Shown here piece by piece: positions 8,380-15,600 of a DNA stretch of 21,246 nt. Numbering within the stretch: position 1 is the first letter of the stretch; the number at the start of each line of letters is the position of its first letter. The translations under genes and the position numbers were made by a program. The DNA is from Comamonadaceae bacterium (lineage in GTDB: Bacteria; Pseudomonadota; Gammaproteobacteria; Burkholderiales; Burkholderiaceae), in the NCBI GenBank assembly GCA_947505995.1, contig CANNNB010000010.1, forward strand, positions 1 to 21,246. Direction: 5' to 3'. Below the pieces are notes generated by a model. That model was given only the letters and a program-made list of their open reading frames with translations. It was not told where the DNA came from and made no database searches.

Positions 8380-9171
8380 ATGACCCCCGAATTGATTCAA
8401 AAATTAGGTGATGATTTGTTTGAGGCCCTCCGCGAAAGGCGAACTTTGGTGCCCTTCACCAATCGGTTTTCAGACATCACGATTGAAGATGCTTATGGCA
8501 TTTCTTTGCAATTTCTAAATCGCCGTGTGGCTTCTGGCGAGCGAGTGATTGGCAAGAAAATTGGCGTGACGTCTAAACCCGTTCAAGACATGCTGGGTGT
8601 CTTTCAACCTGACTTTGGATTTTTAACCGATGCCATGCATTGTGAAGATGGTGCGACGGTATCGTTCAAACAAATGGGCCTCATTCAACCCAAAGCAGAA
8701 GGCGAGATTGCTTTCATGCTCAAGGCTGATTTAAAGGGCCCAGGCATTACGCGCGAGCAGGTGATGGCCGCGACTGAATGGGTTGCGCCTTGTTTTGAGA
8801 TTGTTGACTCTCGCATTGACGATTGGAAGATCAAAATTCAAGATACTGTGGCCGACAATGCATCCTGTGGCGTGTTTGTGGTGGGCCAAAAGCACACCGA
8901 TCCCTATTCGCTAGATCTGGCTGCGGCATCGATGCAAATGTGGAAAAACGAGTCACCTGCTGGCGCAGGTTTGGGCAGTGCCGTGCAGGGACATCCTGCA
9001 GAAGCTGTGGCTTGGTTGGCCAACACCTTGGGTGCCTTTGGCATTCCATTTAAAGCTGGCGAATTAATTTTGTCTGGCTCACTGGCGCCACTTGTGACCG
9101 CAGTGGTGGGCGATCATTTCACCATGCACATAGAAGGCCTGGGTGGCTGCAGCATTCGATTCGCTGAATAA
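8380..9171 (+). CDS. hsaE: 2-hydroxyhexa-2,4-dienoate hydratase (HsaE/TesE)
   Basis: This metal-dependent hydratase adds water to 2-hydroxyhexa-2,4-dienoate, the ring A fragment from HsaD, giving 4-hydroxy-2-oxohexanoate for the HsaF aldolase. The 263-residue protein is of the 2-keto-4-pentenoate hydratase/MhpD family: GKKIGVTS (58-65), PKAEGEIAF (104-112) with the metal-binding glutamates Glu107 and Glu109, Glu140 in CFEIVDSRI, and VADNASCG (157-164). A GAGAGG ribosome site overlaps the end of hsaD. It is the last gene of the plus-strand operon; hsaF and hsaG do not follow, because a convergent MFS gene begins 18 bp later. Confidence 0.92.
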   Translation: MTPELIQKLGDDLFEALRERRTLVPFTNRFSDITIEDAYGISLQFLNRRVASGERVIGKKIGVTSKPVQDMLGVFQPDFGFLTDAMHCEDGATVSFKQMGLIQPKAEGEIAFMLKADLKGPGITREQVMAATEWVAPCFEIVDSRIDDWKIKIQDTVADNASCGVFVVGQKHTDPYSLDLAAASMQMWKNESPAGAGLGSAVQGHPAEAVAWLANTLGAFGIPFKAGELILSGSLAPLVTAVVGDHFTMHIEGLGGCSIRFAE

Positions 9172-9191
9172 CCTGGGCGCTTTCCCTGGTT
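9170..9191. terminator. Imperfect hairpin between convergent hsaE and MFS genes
   Basis: The arms AACCTGGG (9170-9177) and CCCTGGTT (9184-9191) pair with one mismatch around a 6-nt loop and overlap both stop codons. Neither strand has a T-tract after it, so it is at best a weak bidirectional terminator or a collision point for two transcripts. Confidence 0.35.
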
Positions 9192-10338
9192 AAGCTGGTT
9201 TGCGGAAAATGTTCACCAGAGCGGGTAGAAGCGTCGATACCAAGGCAAAACCCATTAGGCCCAGGTAATTGCCATCGGCCACAATTTGACCTGCCAGCCC
9301 AGGGCCTGCCATGGAGCTCAGGGCAAAGACCGCGGGTACCAACATGATGGCCCGACCGCTGGCGTCGCTACGGGCAATGCTGGCAGCATGAAAAACGCAG
9401 CCACATGTGAATGCGAATTCCCAAATCCAAGCGCCAAGGGCAAAACCCACAAAGGCGGAAGCCGTTTGAAGCAAGATCAAACCTGCGCCAACAGCGCCCA
9501 CCACCCACCAAGCAGCGCGAGTGGGTCCTACGCGCTCACCAACGGCGGCTGTGAAAAATGCGGCTACACCACCCAACAATTTGAGCACGGCAAACACAAT
9601 GCCCATTTCGGCGGGCGCAATTTGCAAAGAACTGCCAATTCTTTCTAAGAAAGCCCAAAGACCAATATTGCCGACCAAGAAGATGAAGAACAGGGCCAAT
9701 GATTGCCAAGCGGCTAATGGCAAGTAAGCGCCTGTAGCGGGAGCGCTGTTTGCCCCTGCGACTTCGCTAGTTTGAGCTCCCGTGGGTACCCAAAAGGCAG
9801 ACAGTCCCAAAATGGCCACGACTGCCGCTAAGGACAAAGCTGCACCTGGGTATTTGTACTCAGCAATGATGAGCGGTGGCAATGCAAACAAGACAGCCGC
9901 TGTGACTGAAAGCTCAACACCTTGACGCGTACCAAAAGCCTGAACTTTGTTGGGTAAGTCGGACAAAATTCGCATGCCTAAGCAAGTCATGGTGGAGGCA
10001 AAAAAACCAATCAAGGCCCACACTACAAATAACAACTCCAAGGTGCTTACCTGTGAGCTCAATGCAAATGAACCCGCTGTACCCACCGCACTCACGATGG
10101 TGAGAACGCGCCAATTCACACGGTTCATCCAGAAGGGTGCACCCAGTGTTCCTATCAAATAGCCTGCAAAACAAATCGAGCCAATCAAGCCTGTGGTTTG
10201 AGCATCTAACTTAAACGAATCAGCCAAGCTACCCAACATAACGGGCAGCACATTGAACGGCAAACCACCAATGGTAGAGGCCAAGCTGGCTGACAAGATG
10301 AACGCAAACAGAAGTCGATTGGAAGGGTTGGAGGTCAT
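9190..10338 (-). CDS. Major facilitator superfamily transporter, candidate steroid carrier
   Basis: The 382 residues form about 12 hydrophobic helices with short polar loops. The first half ends with the usual cytoplasmic loop around AFWVPTGAQTSEVAG (about 195-215), and a MNRVNWR-type basic loop follows helix 2, as in MFS proteins. No signal peptide is visible. It is the third gene of the ltp2 - DUF35-MaoC - MFS unit, separated from the middle gene by 52 bp, and it converges with hsaE. The context suggests transport of a steroid, a bile-acid-like steroid acid, or a pathway intermediate across the inner membrane. Direction and substrate cannot be read from the sequence. Confidence 0.8.
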   Translation of the reverse strand: MTSNPSNRLLFAFILSASLASTIGGLPFNVLPVMLGSLADSFKLDAQTTGLIGSICFAGYLIGTLGAPFWMNRVNWRVLTIVSAVGTAGSFALSSQVSTLELLFVVWALIGFFASTMTCLGMRILSDLPNKVQAFGTRQGVELSVTAAVLFALPPLIIAEYKYPGAALSLAAVVAILGLSAFWVPTGAQTSEVAGANSAPATGAYLPLAAWQSLALFFIFLVGNIGLWAFLERIGSSLQIAPAEMGIVFAVLKLLGGVAAFFTAAVGERVGPTRAAWWVVGAVGAGLILLQTASAFVGFALGAWIWEFAFTCGCVFHAASIARSDASGRAIMLVPAVFALSSMAGPGLAGQIVADGNYLGLMGFALVSTLLPALVNIFRKPA

Positions 10339-10372
10339 TGGCTAATTTGGGTTGTATATGGCGTTGGCGTCA

Positions 10373-10388
10373 ATGATTTTGAAATCAT
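10373..10388. repeat. Perfect inverted repeat ATGATTT-TG-AAATCAT upstream of the MFS gene
   Basis: Seven-bp arms with a 2-bp centre lie in the 52-bp gap between the DUF35-MaoC stop and the MFS start, about 35 bp before the MFS ATG. The short centre makes a hairpin unlikely and a protein-binding dyad more plausible. It does not match the GTC-N6-GAC motif found elsewhere in the window. Confidence 0.35.
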
Positions 10389-10390
10389 GT

Positions 10391-11335
10391 TCACATGTAA
10401 AGCATGACCAAATCGTTGATGACGGAGGGGCGGTCTTGACCCACCACATGCACGTTGATTTCGATGGTCACTTGCGTCCCACTTTTCACTGCTAAAACTG
10501 ACTTGATTCGGTAGCGGGCGTGAATGCTACAACCAGATGGCACAGGAGAGGGAAATCGCAGACGGTCCGAACCGTAGTTGACAATGTTGTTAAAGCCTAC
10601 CACCTCGTGATCAAAGGGTAACTTGAGTCGACTGATCAGCACTTGCACCAAGGCGCCGTGAGCAATGGTGGTGCCGAAGGGGCTTTCGGCACGGGCTTTG
10701 ACGGGGTCGGTGTGAATCCAATAGTCATCACCGGAAAGCGCTGCAAATTGGTTGATCAGGTCTTGTGTGACTTCATACTGATTGGACCAAGCAGAATAAT
10801 CTTCAGAGACCAAAGACTGCATCGTATTCAGGTCTTTGCAATTGATTTGTCGCAAAGCCTGAGCTGGCGCTTGTTCAACTTCAGGTTCAGTGGTTTGAGG
10901 CGTACCGCTTGCGATCACCTTGGCTTGTTTGGATTCAACAGGCGTGTAGCGCAACAAAGTTACGCTGCCAGGCCGCTCGTCAAATACGGGCCGCACGCTT
11001 TGACCAATTTGGAGTTGGCTGGGCTCAACGCCCACCATGGTGGTGTTGATGTGAACACCCTCTGTCAATTCAACCACTGCAAGCAACTGCGGCATCTCGT
11101 CGGTAAATTCTGGCAATGTCGGAACGCGTGCAACTGTAAAGCTGTAGAGCTTGCCTTCACCGCTAACAACATGCCACGACAGTTGTCGTGAACCGCAAGT
11201 GGGGCAGTGAGTGCGCGGGAAAAACAACCAGTGGCCTTTGTCGCATTGCTGCAATCGCACTTCGTGAGCTTTCAAGCCTTCCCAATAAGGCGCAGAAATG
11301 CTGGTGGGGTGGGGCAGGGGTTTGTTCCAAGACAT
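10391..11335 (-). CDS. DUF35 (OB-fold) - MaoC fusion protein, probable partner of the Ltp2-like aldolase
   Basis: The 314 residues carry two domains. Residues 1-130 are a DUF35 acyl-CoA-binding OB-fold with a zinc ribbon (Cys31, Cys44, Cys47), and after a Gln/Glu/Pro linker (about 140-160) a MaoC hotdog domain follows, with SGDDYWIHTD, in which Asp203 and His208 form the hydratase pair, and GTTIAHG (221-227). In Mycobacterium ChsH2 the order is MaoC then DUF35, so the domains are swapped here. By analogy, DUF35 would bind the Ltp2-type aldolase encoded 2 bp upstream, and the MaoC part would hydrate the side-chain enoyl-CoA (17(20)-ene) to give the aldolase substrate. The expected second cysteine of the first CxxC is a glycine (CDKGH), perhaps replaced by His35. 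TGA TC ATG spacing shows coupling with the aldolase gene. Confidence 0.82.
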   Translation of the reverse strand: MSWNKPLPHPTSISAPYWEGLKAHEVRLQQCDKGHWLFFPRTHCPTCGSRQLSWHVVSGEGKLYSFTVARVPTLPEFTDEMPQLLAVVELTEGVHINTTMVGVEPSQLQIGQSVRPVFDERPGSVTLLRYTPVESKQAKVIASGTPQTTEPEVEQAPAQALRQINCKDLNTMQSLVSEDYSAWSNQYEVTQDLINQFAALSGDDYWIHTDPVKARAESPFGTTIAHGALVQVLISRLKLPFDHEVVGFNNIVNYGSDRLRFPSPVPSGCSIHARYRIKSVLAVKSGTQVTIEINVHVVGQDRPSVINDLVMLYM

Positions 11336-11337
11336 GA

Positions 11338-12552
11338 TCAGGCCCCCTGCAAAATCAAAGCACCTTGCTCGCTCATGACTCCGCCTGTGCCAGAGACATA
11401 GGCCAGGTCATGGCGCTTTAATTGGCGCGCATCGGCGCGCCCTTGAATTTGATGAACCGCTTCAATGACTTGGGTCATGCCGCCCGCGCTGCCTGTTTGA
11501 CCAAAGCTGAGTTGGCCGCCGTGGGTGTTCATCGGAAAGTCGCCCTGGAAGGTGAAGTTGTGATCGCGCAAAAATTGCAGACCTTCGCCTTTTTTGCAAA
11601 AGCCCGCGTCTTCAAGGGTGAGCATGACCGTGATGGTGTAGCAATCGTAAATTTGAGTCATGTGCATGTCGGCTGGCTTTAAGTTGGCCATGGCAAAGGC
11701 GCGTTGCGACGCAGGACCGATGGGTGTTGCCAACATATCGGGAGCGTAGGTGGGCGATTTGGACTGTACGTGTTCGCCGCAGCCTATGACCCTTACGCCT
11801 CTGTGTTTGCAACGCTTGAGTTTGTCGTCGCGCGTGACAACCACGGCACCGCCACCCGCCACAGGCATCACAATTTCAAGCATGCGCAAAGGCTCAGCCA
11901 CCATTCGAGAAGCCAACACATCGTCAACGGTGATGGGCTGCCCATAAAACATGGCTTGGGGGTTGTGACAGGCATTGAAGCGTTGGTCGACGGCAATGCG
12001 CGCCAGTGCGGCTGCGTCATAGCCATGTACTGATGCATAGCGCTGCGCGATCATGGCATAGCCTGTGTTTTGGGCCATGTGGCCATAGGGTAAATCCATT
12101 TCGGCCTCAGGCGCGCCAAAGCGAGTGCTGTGACCGCCAAAGCGAGAGGCTTTCATCACTTCAGCGATGTGGTCGTCGTGGGGAGCAGTAGGGGCCATGC
12201 GGGCTGGAATGACGCACACCACAGTGTCACACATGCCAAGTTCAATGGCTGCAGCGGCGCGCCATACCATGCCAACAGAGCTGGCTCCACCCAAGTCAAC
12301 TACTTCTGCAAAATTAAGGCGTGTTCCTAAATACTCGCCCGCCATGGCGGGAATGAACATGCTTGCTTCGTGAAACTGCGGTCCTAAGGTAATCAAACCA
12401 TCGACATCGGCCAGAGACAAGCCGGCATCCTCCAGGGCTTGCGTCGCCAAGTCGGCGACTTGTTCCAAGTGAAACATCCGGGGCGCCGTGCTGTACTTTT
12501 CTGGCTTGTATTGCGCTGCCCCGACAACGGCAGCTTTTCCTAAAAGTCCCAT
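11338..12552 (-). CDS. ltp2: Ltp2-like thiolase-fold steroid side-chain aldolase
   Basis: This belongs to the SCP2/lipid-transfer branch of the thiolase superfamily (404 residues). The position of the nucleophilic cysteine reads DLGGASSVGM, so it cannot act as an ordinary thiolase. Other conserved blocks remain: QIYDCYT (tyrosines of the type proposed as catalytic in Ltp2 aldolases), NTHGGQLSFG and YVSGTGGVMSEQGA. Ltp2 with its DUF35 partner cleaves 17-hydroxy-3-oxo-pregnene-20-carboxyl-CoA to androstenedione and propionyl-CoA, the last step of side-chain removal. The start was set at the ATG at 12552, preceded by AAGGAAACC; a TTG five codons earlier (12567) is the alternative. It heads the operon with the DUF35-MaoC gene and the MFS gene, and candidate operator B lies 56 bp upstream. 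Confidence 0.85.
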   Translation of the reverse strand: MGLLGKAAVVGAAQYKPEKYSTAPRMFHLEQVADLATQALEDAGLSLADVDGLITLGPQFHEASMFIPAMAGEYLGTRLNFAEVVDLGGASSVGMVWRAAAAIELGMCDTVVCVIPARMAPTAPHDDHIAEVMKASRFGGHSTRFGAPEAEMDLPYGHMAQNTGYAMIAQRYASVHGYDAAALARIAVDQRFNACHNPQAMFYGQPITVDDVLASRMVAEPLRMLEIVMPVAGGGAVVVTRDDKLKRCKHRGVRVIGCGEHVQSKSPTYAPDMLATPIGPASQRAFAMANLKPADMHMTQIYDCYTITVMLTLEDAGFCKKGEGLQFLRDHNFTFQGDFPMNTHGGQLSFGQTGSAGGMTQVIEAVHQIQGRADARQLKRHDLAYVSGTGGVMSEQGALILQGA

Positions 12553-12608
12553 GGTTTCCTTTGACAAATACGTTAGCCGCTATTGTGCGTAGACAAACTG
12601 ACACAACC

Positions 12609-12626
12609 ATCGTCCAAGTAGACTAA
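12609..12626 (-). promoter_or_regulatory. Candidate TesR operator, site B (upstream of ltp2)
   Basis: Read toward the gene it is TTAGTC-TACTTG-GACGAT, followed by G, almost identical to site A 6.2 kb away. It sits 56 bp before the ATG, directly after the presumed terminator of tesR. The 108-bp region holds no other recognisable element and no convincing -10 box at standard spacing. Confidence 0.55.
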
Positions 12627-12645
12627 AACTCAAAAGTGTTTGAGT
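12624..12645 (-). terminator. Rho-independent terminator of the LuxR regulator gene
   Basis: On the minus strand ACTCAAA-CACT-TTTGAGT forms a 7-bp stem with a 4-nt loop (12628-12645), followed at once by further T residues, beginning 16 bp after the regulator stop codon. The stem is A/T-rich, so termination may be partial. The T-tract is shared with the left end of operator B. Confidence 0.5.
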
Positions 12646-12660
12646 GGCTTTGGGCGGAGA

Positions 12661-13785
12661 TCAGTCCTTGGTTTCGCTCAACCAAGCCACGCTGTTGAGG
12701 AAAATGCGGACCAATTCGGTTTGGCGACGAACACCCGTTTTAGAGAAGATAGAGCGCAGATGCGCGCGCGCTGTGTTACGCCGGATGTTCAGCACTTCGG
12801 AGGCATCTTCTAAGGACAAACCATTGGCCAATTGAATGGCCAGTGCTGTTTCGGCAGGGGTCAGGTGAAACAACTCTTGTGCCAAGCGAACTGGCGGATC
12901 GACGCGGCCTTCGGTATCCCGCAAAAAGATGGCCACGCTGGGGCGCTGCTTGCCTTCTGTCCACTGATCGGAGGAGATGGGCTGAACAATCAAGCCCCAA
13001 GCCAAACGGCCGGAAGGACGCGTGATGGAAGTGGCTTGGTTCAAGGAGGCTTTGGTGACGACCTTTTTAACGAGGGCATCTTGAATCAGTGCCTGCAGTT
13101 TTTTGTTGTCATTGGTGTAAGTTGCTTCTAGCTGTTTGGACACCACTCGCAGGCCATCTTGCGACTCCAAGATAGCAGTGGCTGCAGGATTGCACTCCAG
13201 CACATGTCGGTCTTGATCCAAAATGACCACACCCACCATGAGCTGGGCCATAGCTTGGCTGTACAAGGAGCTGACTTTGCGATCGTCGTTGATGGACAGG
13301 TGCAAATTCAATGCACGCTTGATGTGCGGAATAAGCAGTTGGCAAAAATCAATCTCAGCTTTGCTGAATGCCTCGGCATCTTCAGGCCGGGTAATTCGCA
13401 GGCCATAAACACCACCATTTCGAGTGGAAATGTCTGCCGCCATGACATGAAACACGCCCTGTGGCTTGCAGTAACTCTGGTAGTAGTCTGAGTTTCGCCA
13501 TTCACGCTCAGAAATGACGTCGGCAATGGTGACCAGTTGATCGGGCACCATGCCGGTAAAAGGGCTCATGGCAATGTAAGGATTGCCTGGATCGAGGTTG
13601 GATTGGTTGATGCCTGCAGAAACAATCAGGCCAATATCTTCAGTGGTTTCGGTTCTGACAATCAAAGAGGCATAGTTGCCTGAAAATCCTGTGCGAATGG
13701 TTTCGAGGCAGCTGACCCAGCCAGCCTCATCAAGCGCCGCATCATAGATAGCACCCAGAATATGGCTCAGGAACTCCTGAGACAT
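12661..13785 (-). CDS. tesR: LuxR-family transcriptional regulator, TesR/TeiR-like activator of steroid genes
   Basis: The protein has a long sensory N-terminal part and a C-terminal LuxR/GerE helix-turn-helix: FHLTPAETALAIQLANG then LSLEDASEVLNI, TARAHLRSIFSKTGV and RRQTELVRIFLN. A PAS-like segment precedes it (around MVGVVILDQDRHVLECNPAA). This matches the architecture and size of TeiR/TesR, the positive regulator of steroid degradation in Comamonas testosteroni, which has no receiver domain. The start is uncertain. The ORF runs to an ATG at 13884, but that codon overlaps the probable -35 box. The ATG at 13824 lacks a ribosome site, and the ATG at 13785 has GGA 6 bp upstream and begins MSQEFLSHILGAIYDAA, so it is preferred (374 residues). 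It lies between the two side-chain operons and has its own promoter and terminator. Confidence 0.85.
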   Translation of the reverse strand: MSQEFLSHILGAIYDAALDEAGWVSCLETIRTGFSGNYASLIVRTETTEDIGLIVSAGINQSNLDPGNPYIAMSPFTGMVPDQLVTIADVISEREWRNSDYYQSYCKPQGVFHVMAADISTRNGGVYGLRITRPEDAEAFSKAEIDFCQLLIPHIKRALNLHLSINDDRKVSSLYSQAMAQLMVGVVILDQDRHVLECNPAATAILESQDGLRVVSKQLEATYTNDNKKLQALIQDALVKKVVTKASLNQATSITRPSGRLAWGLIVQPISSDQWTEGKQRPSVAIFLRDTEGRVDPPVRLAQELFHLTPAETALAIQLANGLSLEDASEVLNIRRNTARAHLRSIFSKTGVRRQTELVRIFLNSVAWLSETKD

Positions 13786-13861
13786 AGAGATTCCGGTCCG
13801 ATTGATGGATTTTTTGTCTGGCATCACCACAGCTTGGCTGTTGTTTCTATAAGCATGGAAG

Positions 13862-13889
13862 AGTATACCGACCCGCCTTCGCATTGCAA
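13862..13889 (-). promoter_or_regulatory. Sigma70-like promoter of tesR
   Basis: On the minus strand TTGCAA (13884-13889) and TATACT (13862-13867) are separated by 16 bp, a near-consensus pair. Transcription would start near 13855, giving a leader of about 70 nt to the preferred ATG at 13785. The region lies just after the stop of the upstream thiolase gene. No GTC-N6-GAC dyad is present here, so autoregulation through that motif is not indicated. Confidence 0.5.
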
Positions 13890-13898
13890 ATTGGGAAC

Positions 13899-15107
13899 TT
13901 AATTGACCTCAAACAGACCCGCCGCCCCCATACCGCCGCCGATGCACATGCTGACCACCACATAGCGAACGCCTCGGCGCTTGCCTTCCAACAAGGCGTG
14001 GCCGACCAGTCTGGCGCCTGACATACCAAAGGGGTGACCAATGGAAATGGCGCCCCCGTTGACGTTGAGTTTGGCATCGTCAATGCCCAACGTGTCTCGG
14101 CAATGAATCACTTGACAGGCAAAGGCTTCGTTGATTTCCCATAAACCAATGTCCGAAACACTTAAGCCATGATTTTTCAATAGCTTGGGAATGGCGTAAA
14201 CCGGGCCAATGCCCATTTCGTCGGCACGGCAACCTGCCACAGCGACACCGCGGTAAGCACCTAAAGGAGACAAGCCGCGGCGCTTGGCTTCTGCAGCGCT
14301 CATCAAAACGGAGACAGAAGCACCGTCAGACAACTGCGAGGCATTGCCAGCGGTGATGAACGCGCCTTCGGGTACCCATTGGCCGTTTTTCCAGACGGGT
14401 TTGAGCTTGTTCAAACTTTCCATTGAAGTGTCAGCCCGGCTGCCTTCGTCTTGAAGCAGGGTGACGGTTTCGCTGCCAGTGACATTGCCCTCTTTGTCAA
14501 ACAATTGCTTTTGGGTGGTCAGCGGCACGATTTCATCGGCAAACAAGCCTGCTTGTTGTGCTTTGGCTGTGCGTTGTTGACTTTCTAAAGCGTAAGCATC
14601 TTGCGCTTCGCGGGAGATGCCGTAGCGTTCGCTGACAATTTCGGCCGTCTCAATCATCTGAATGTAAGCCGTGGGCATGACTTCCAAAACCGACTTGGAC
14701 TGCGCGCGGTGGCTGTTTTTGTATTTGTTCTGAACCAGTGAAATAGATTCCAAACCACCTGCCACGGCAATCTTCATCTCGCCGGTCATGATGCCTTTGG
14801 CCGCAGTAGCAATACTCATCAAACCTGAAGCGCACATGCGGTCGATCGTCATGCCGCCCACGCTGTCGGGTAGGCCAGCGGTATAACAACACAAACGGCC
14901 CAAGTTGTAACCCTGGTTGCCTTGCTGCGCGGCAATGCCCAAAACAAGGTCGTCTACTTCGTGGCCCTCAACGGCTGCTTTTTGTAAAGCATGGCGAATG
15001 ACGTGACCCCCTAAGACAGGGGCCTCGGTGTCGTTGAAAGCACCGCGATAAGCTTTGCCAATGGGCGTACGGGCGGTCGAAACAATGACGGCATCTTGTG
15101 TGTTCAT
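13899..15107 (-). CDS. Acetyl-CoA acyltransferase (degradative thiolase) of steroid beta-oxidation
   Basis: This is a thiolase of 402 residues with an intact catalytic set: Cys92 in [16 protein letters not shown], His358 in [10 protein letters not shown] and Cys388 in [12 protein letters not shown]. It would cleave a 3-ketoacyl-CoA with CoA, either in the steroid side chain or in degradation of the C/D-ring acid. The ending [14 protein letters not shown] is that of the PaaJ/FadA-type group and differs from the partial FadA6-like gene at the right edge, so the two thiolases are not duplicates. The start was placed at the ATG 10 bp after the MaoC stop; a TTG further upstream (15200) would run deep into the MaoC gene. 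It is the last gene of SDR-MaoC-thiolase. Confidence 0.85.
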   Translation of the reverse strand: MNTQDAVIVSTARTPIGKAYRGAFNDTEAPVLGGHVIRHALQKAAVEGHEVDDLVLGIAAQQGNQGYNLGRLCCYTAGLPDSVGGMTIDRMCASGLMSIATAAKGIMTGEMKIAVAGGLESISLVQNKYKNSHRAQSKSVLEVMPTAYIQMIETAEIVSERYGISREAQDAYALESQQRTAKAQQAGLFADEIVPLTTQKQLFDKEGNVTGSETVTLLQDEGSRADTSMESLNKLKPVWKNGQWVPEGAFITAGNASQLSDGASVSVLMSAAEAKRRGLSPLGAYRGVAVAGCRADEMGIGPVYAIPKLLKNHGLSVSDIGLWEINEAFACQVIHCRDTLGIDDAKLNVNGGAISIGHPFGMSGARLVGHALLEGKRRGVRYVVVSMCIGGGMGAAGLFEVN

Positions 15108-15117
15108 GGGAGAGATC

Positions 15118-15597
15118 TCATTCAAAATAAAGTCGGCTGATGGCGTTGACCACACAACCGGGTTTGCTGGCGCCTTCAATTTCAACACTGATGCTGACAA
15201 GCACTTGAACGCCGTTGTCTTTGATCATTTCAGCATTCAAAACCTGACCCCGACCTCGTACGCGCGAGTTCACCAGCACGGGGGATGGAAATCTAACTTT
15301 GTCGCAGCCATAGTTAATGCCCATTTTGAGGTGTTCGTAGCGAATCAATTGTGGCAAGAATAAATTTGCCAAGGACAGGGTGAGAAAGCCGTGGGCAATG
15401 CAGGCCCCATAAGGACCCTCTTTGGCGCGCTCGGGATCTACATGAATCCATTGGTGATCACCGGTGGCATCGGCAAAAGTGTTGATTCGCTCTTGGGTGA
15501 TGGTGATCCACTCGGTCACCCCCAAATCGTGGCCTACAGCCGACATGGCTGCAGCGACTGAATCAAGGCACAGAAAGGGTAAAGATGGGGCAGTCAT
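15118..15597 (-). CDS. MaoC-family (R)-specific enoyl-CoA hydratase
   Basis: This is a single hotdog domain of 159 residues with the hydratase-2 signature [18 protein letters not shown], in which Asp47 and His52 form the catalytic pair, and [12 protein letters not shown] (64-75). It would hydrate a steroid enoyl-CoA. It could act alone as a homodimer, or as a ChsH1-like partner of the MaoC half of the DUF35-MaoC protein; the two are about 35% alike by eye over this block. It lies 3 bp after the SDR gene and 10 bp before the thiolase gene, so hydratase, dehydrogenase and thiolase are made together as a beta-oxidation set. Confidence 0.85.
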   Translation of the reverse strand: MTAPSLPFLCLDSVAAAMSAVGHDLGVTEWITITQERINTFADATGDHQWIHVDPERAKEGPYGACIAHGFLTLSLANLFLPQLIRYEHLKMGINYGCDKVRFPSPVLVNSRVRGRGQVLNAEMIKDNGVQVLVSISVEIEGASKPGCVVNAISRLYFE

Positions 15598-15600
15598 TGC

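Noticed and set aside
10643..11191. 182-codon plus-strand reading frame opposite the DUF35-MaoC gene
   Set aside because: Antisense shadow of a gene with conserved motifs; composition shows no domain.
15108..15200. TTG-started 31-residue extension of the thiolase
   Set aside because: It lies inside the MaoC coding region; the ATG at 15107 gives the standard thiolase N-terminus ([14 protein letters not shown]).
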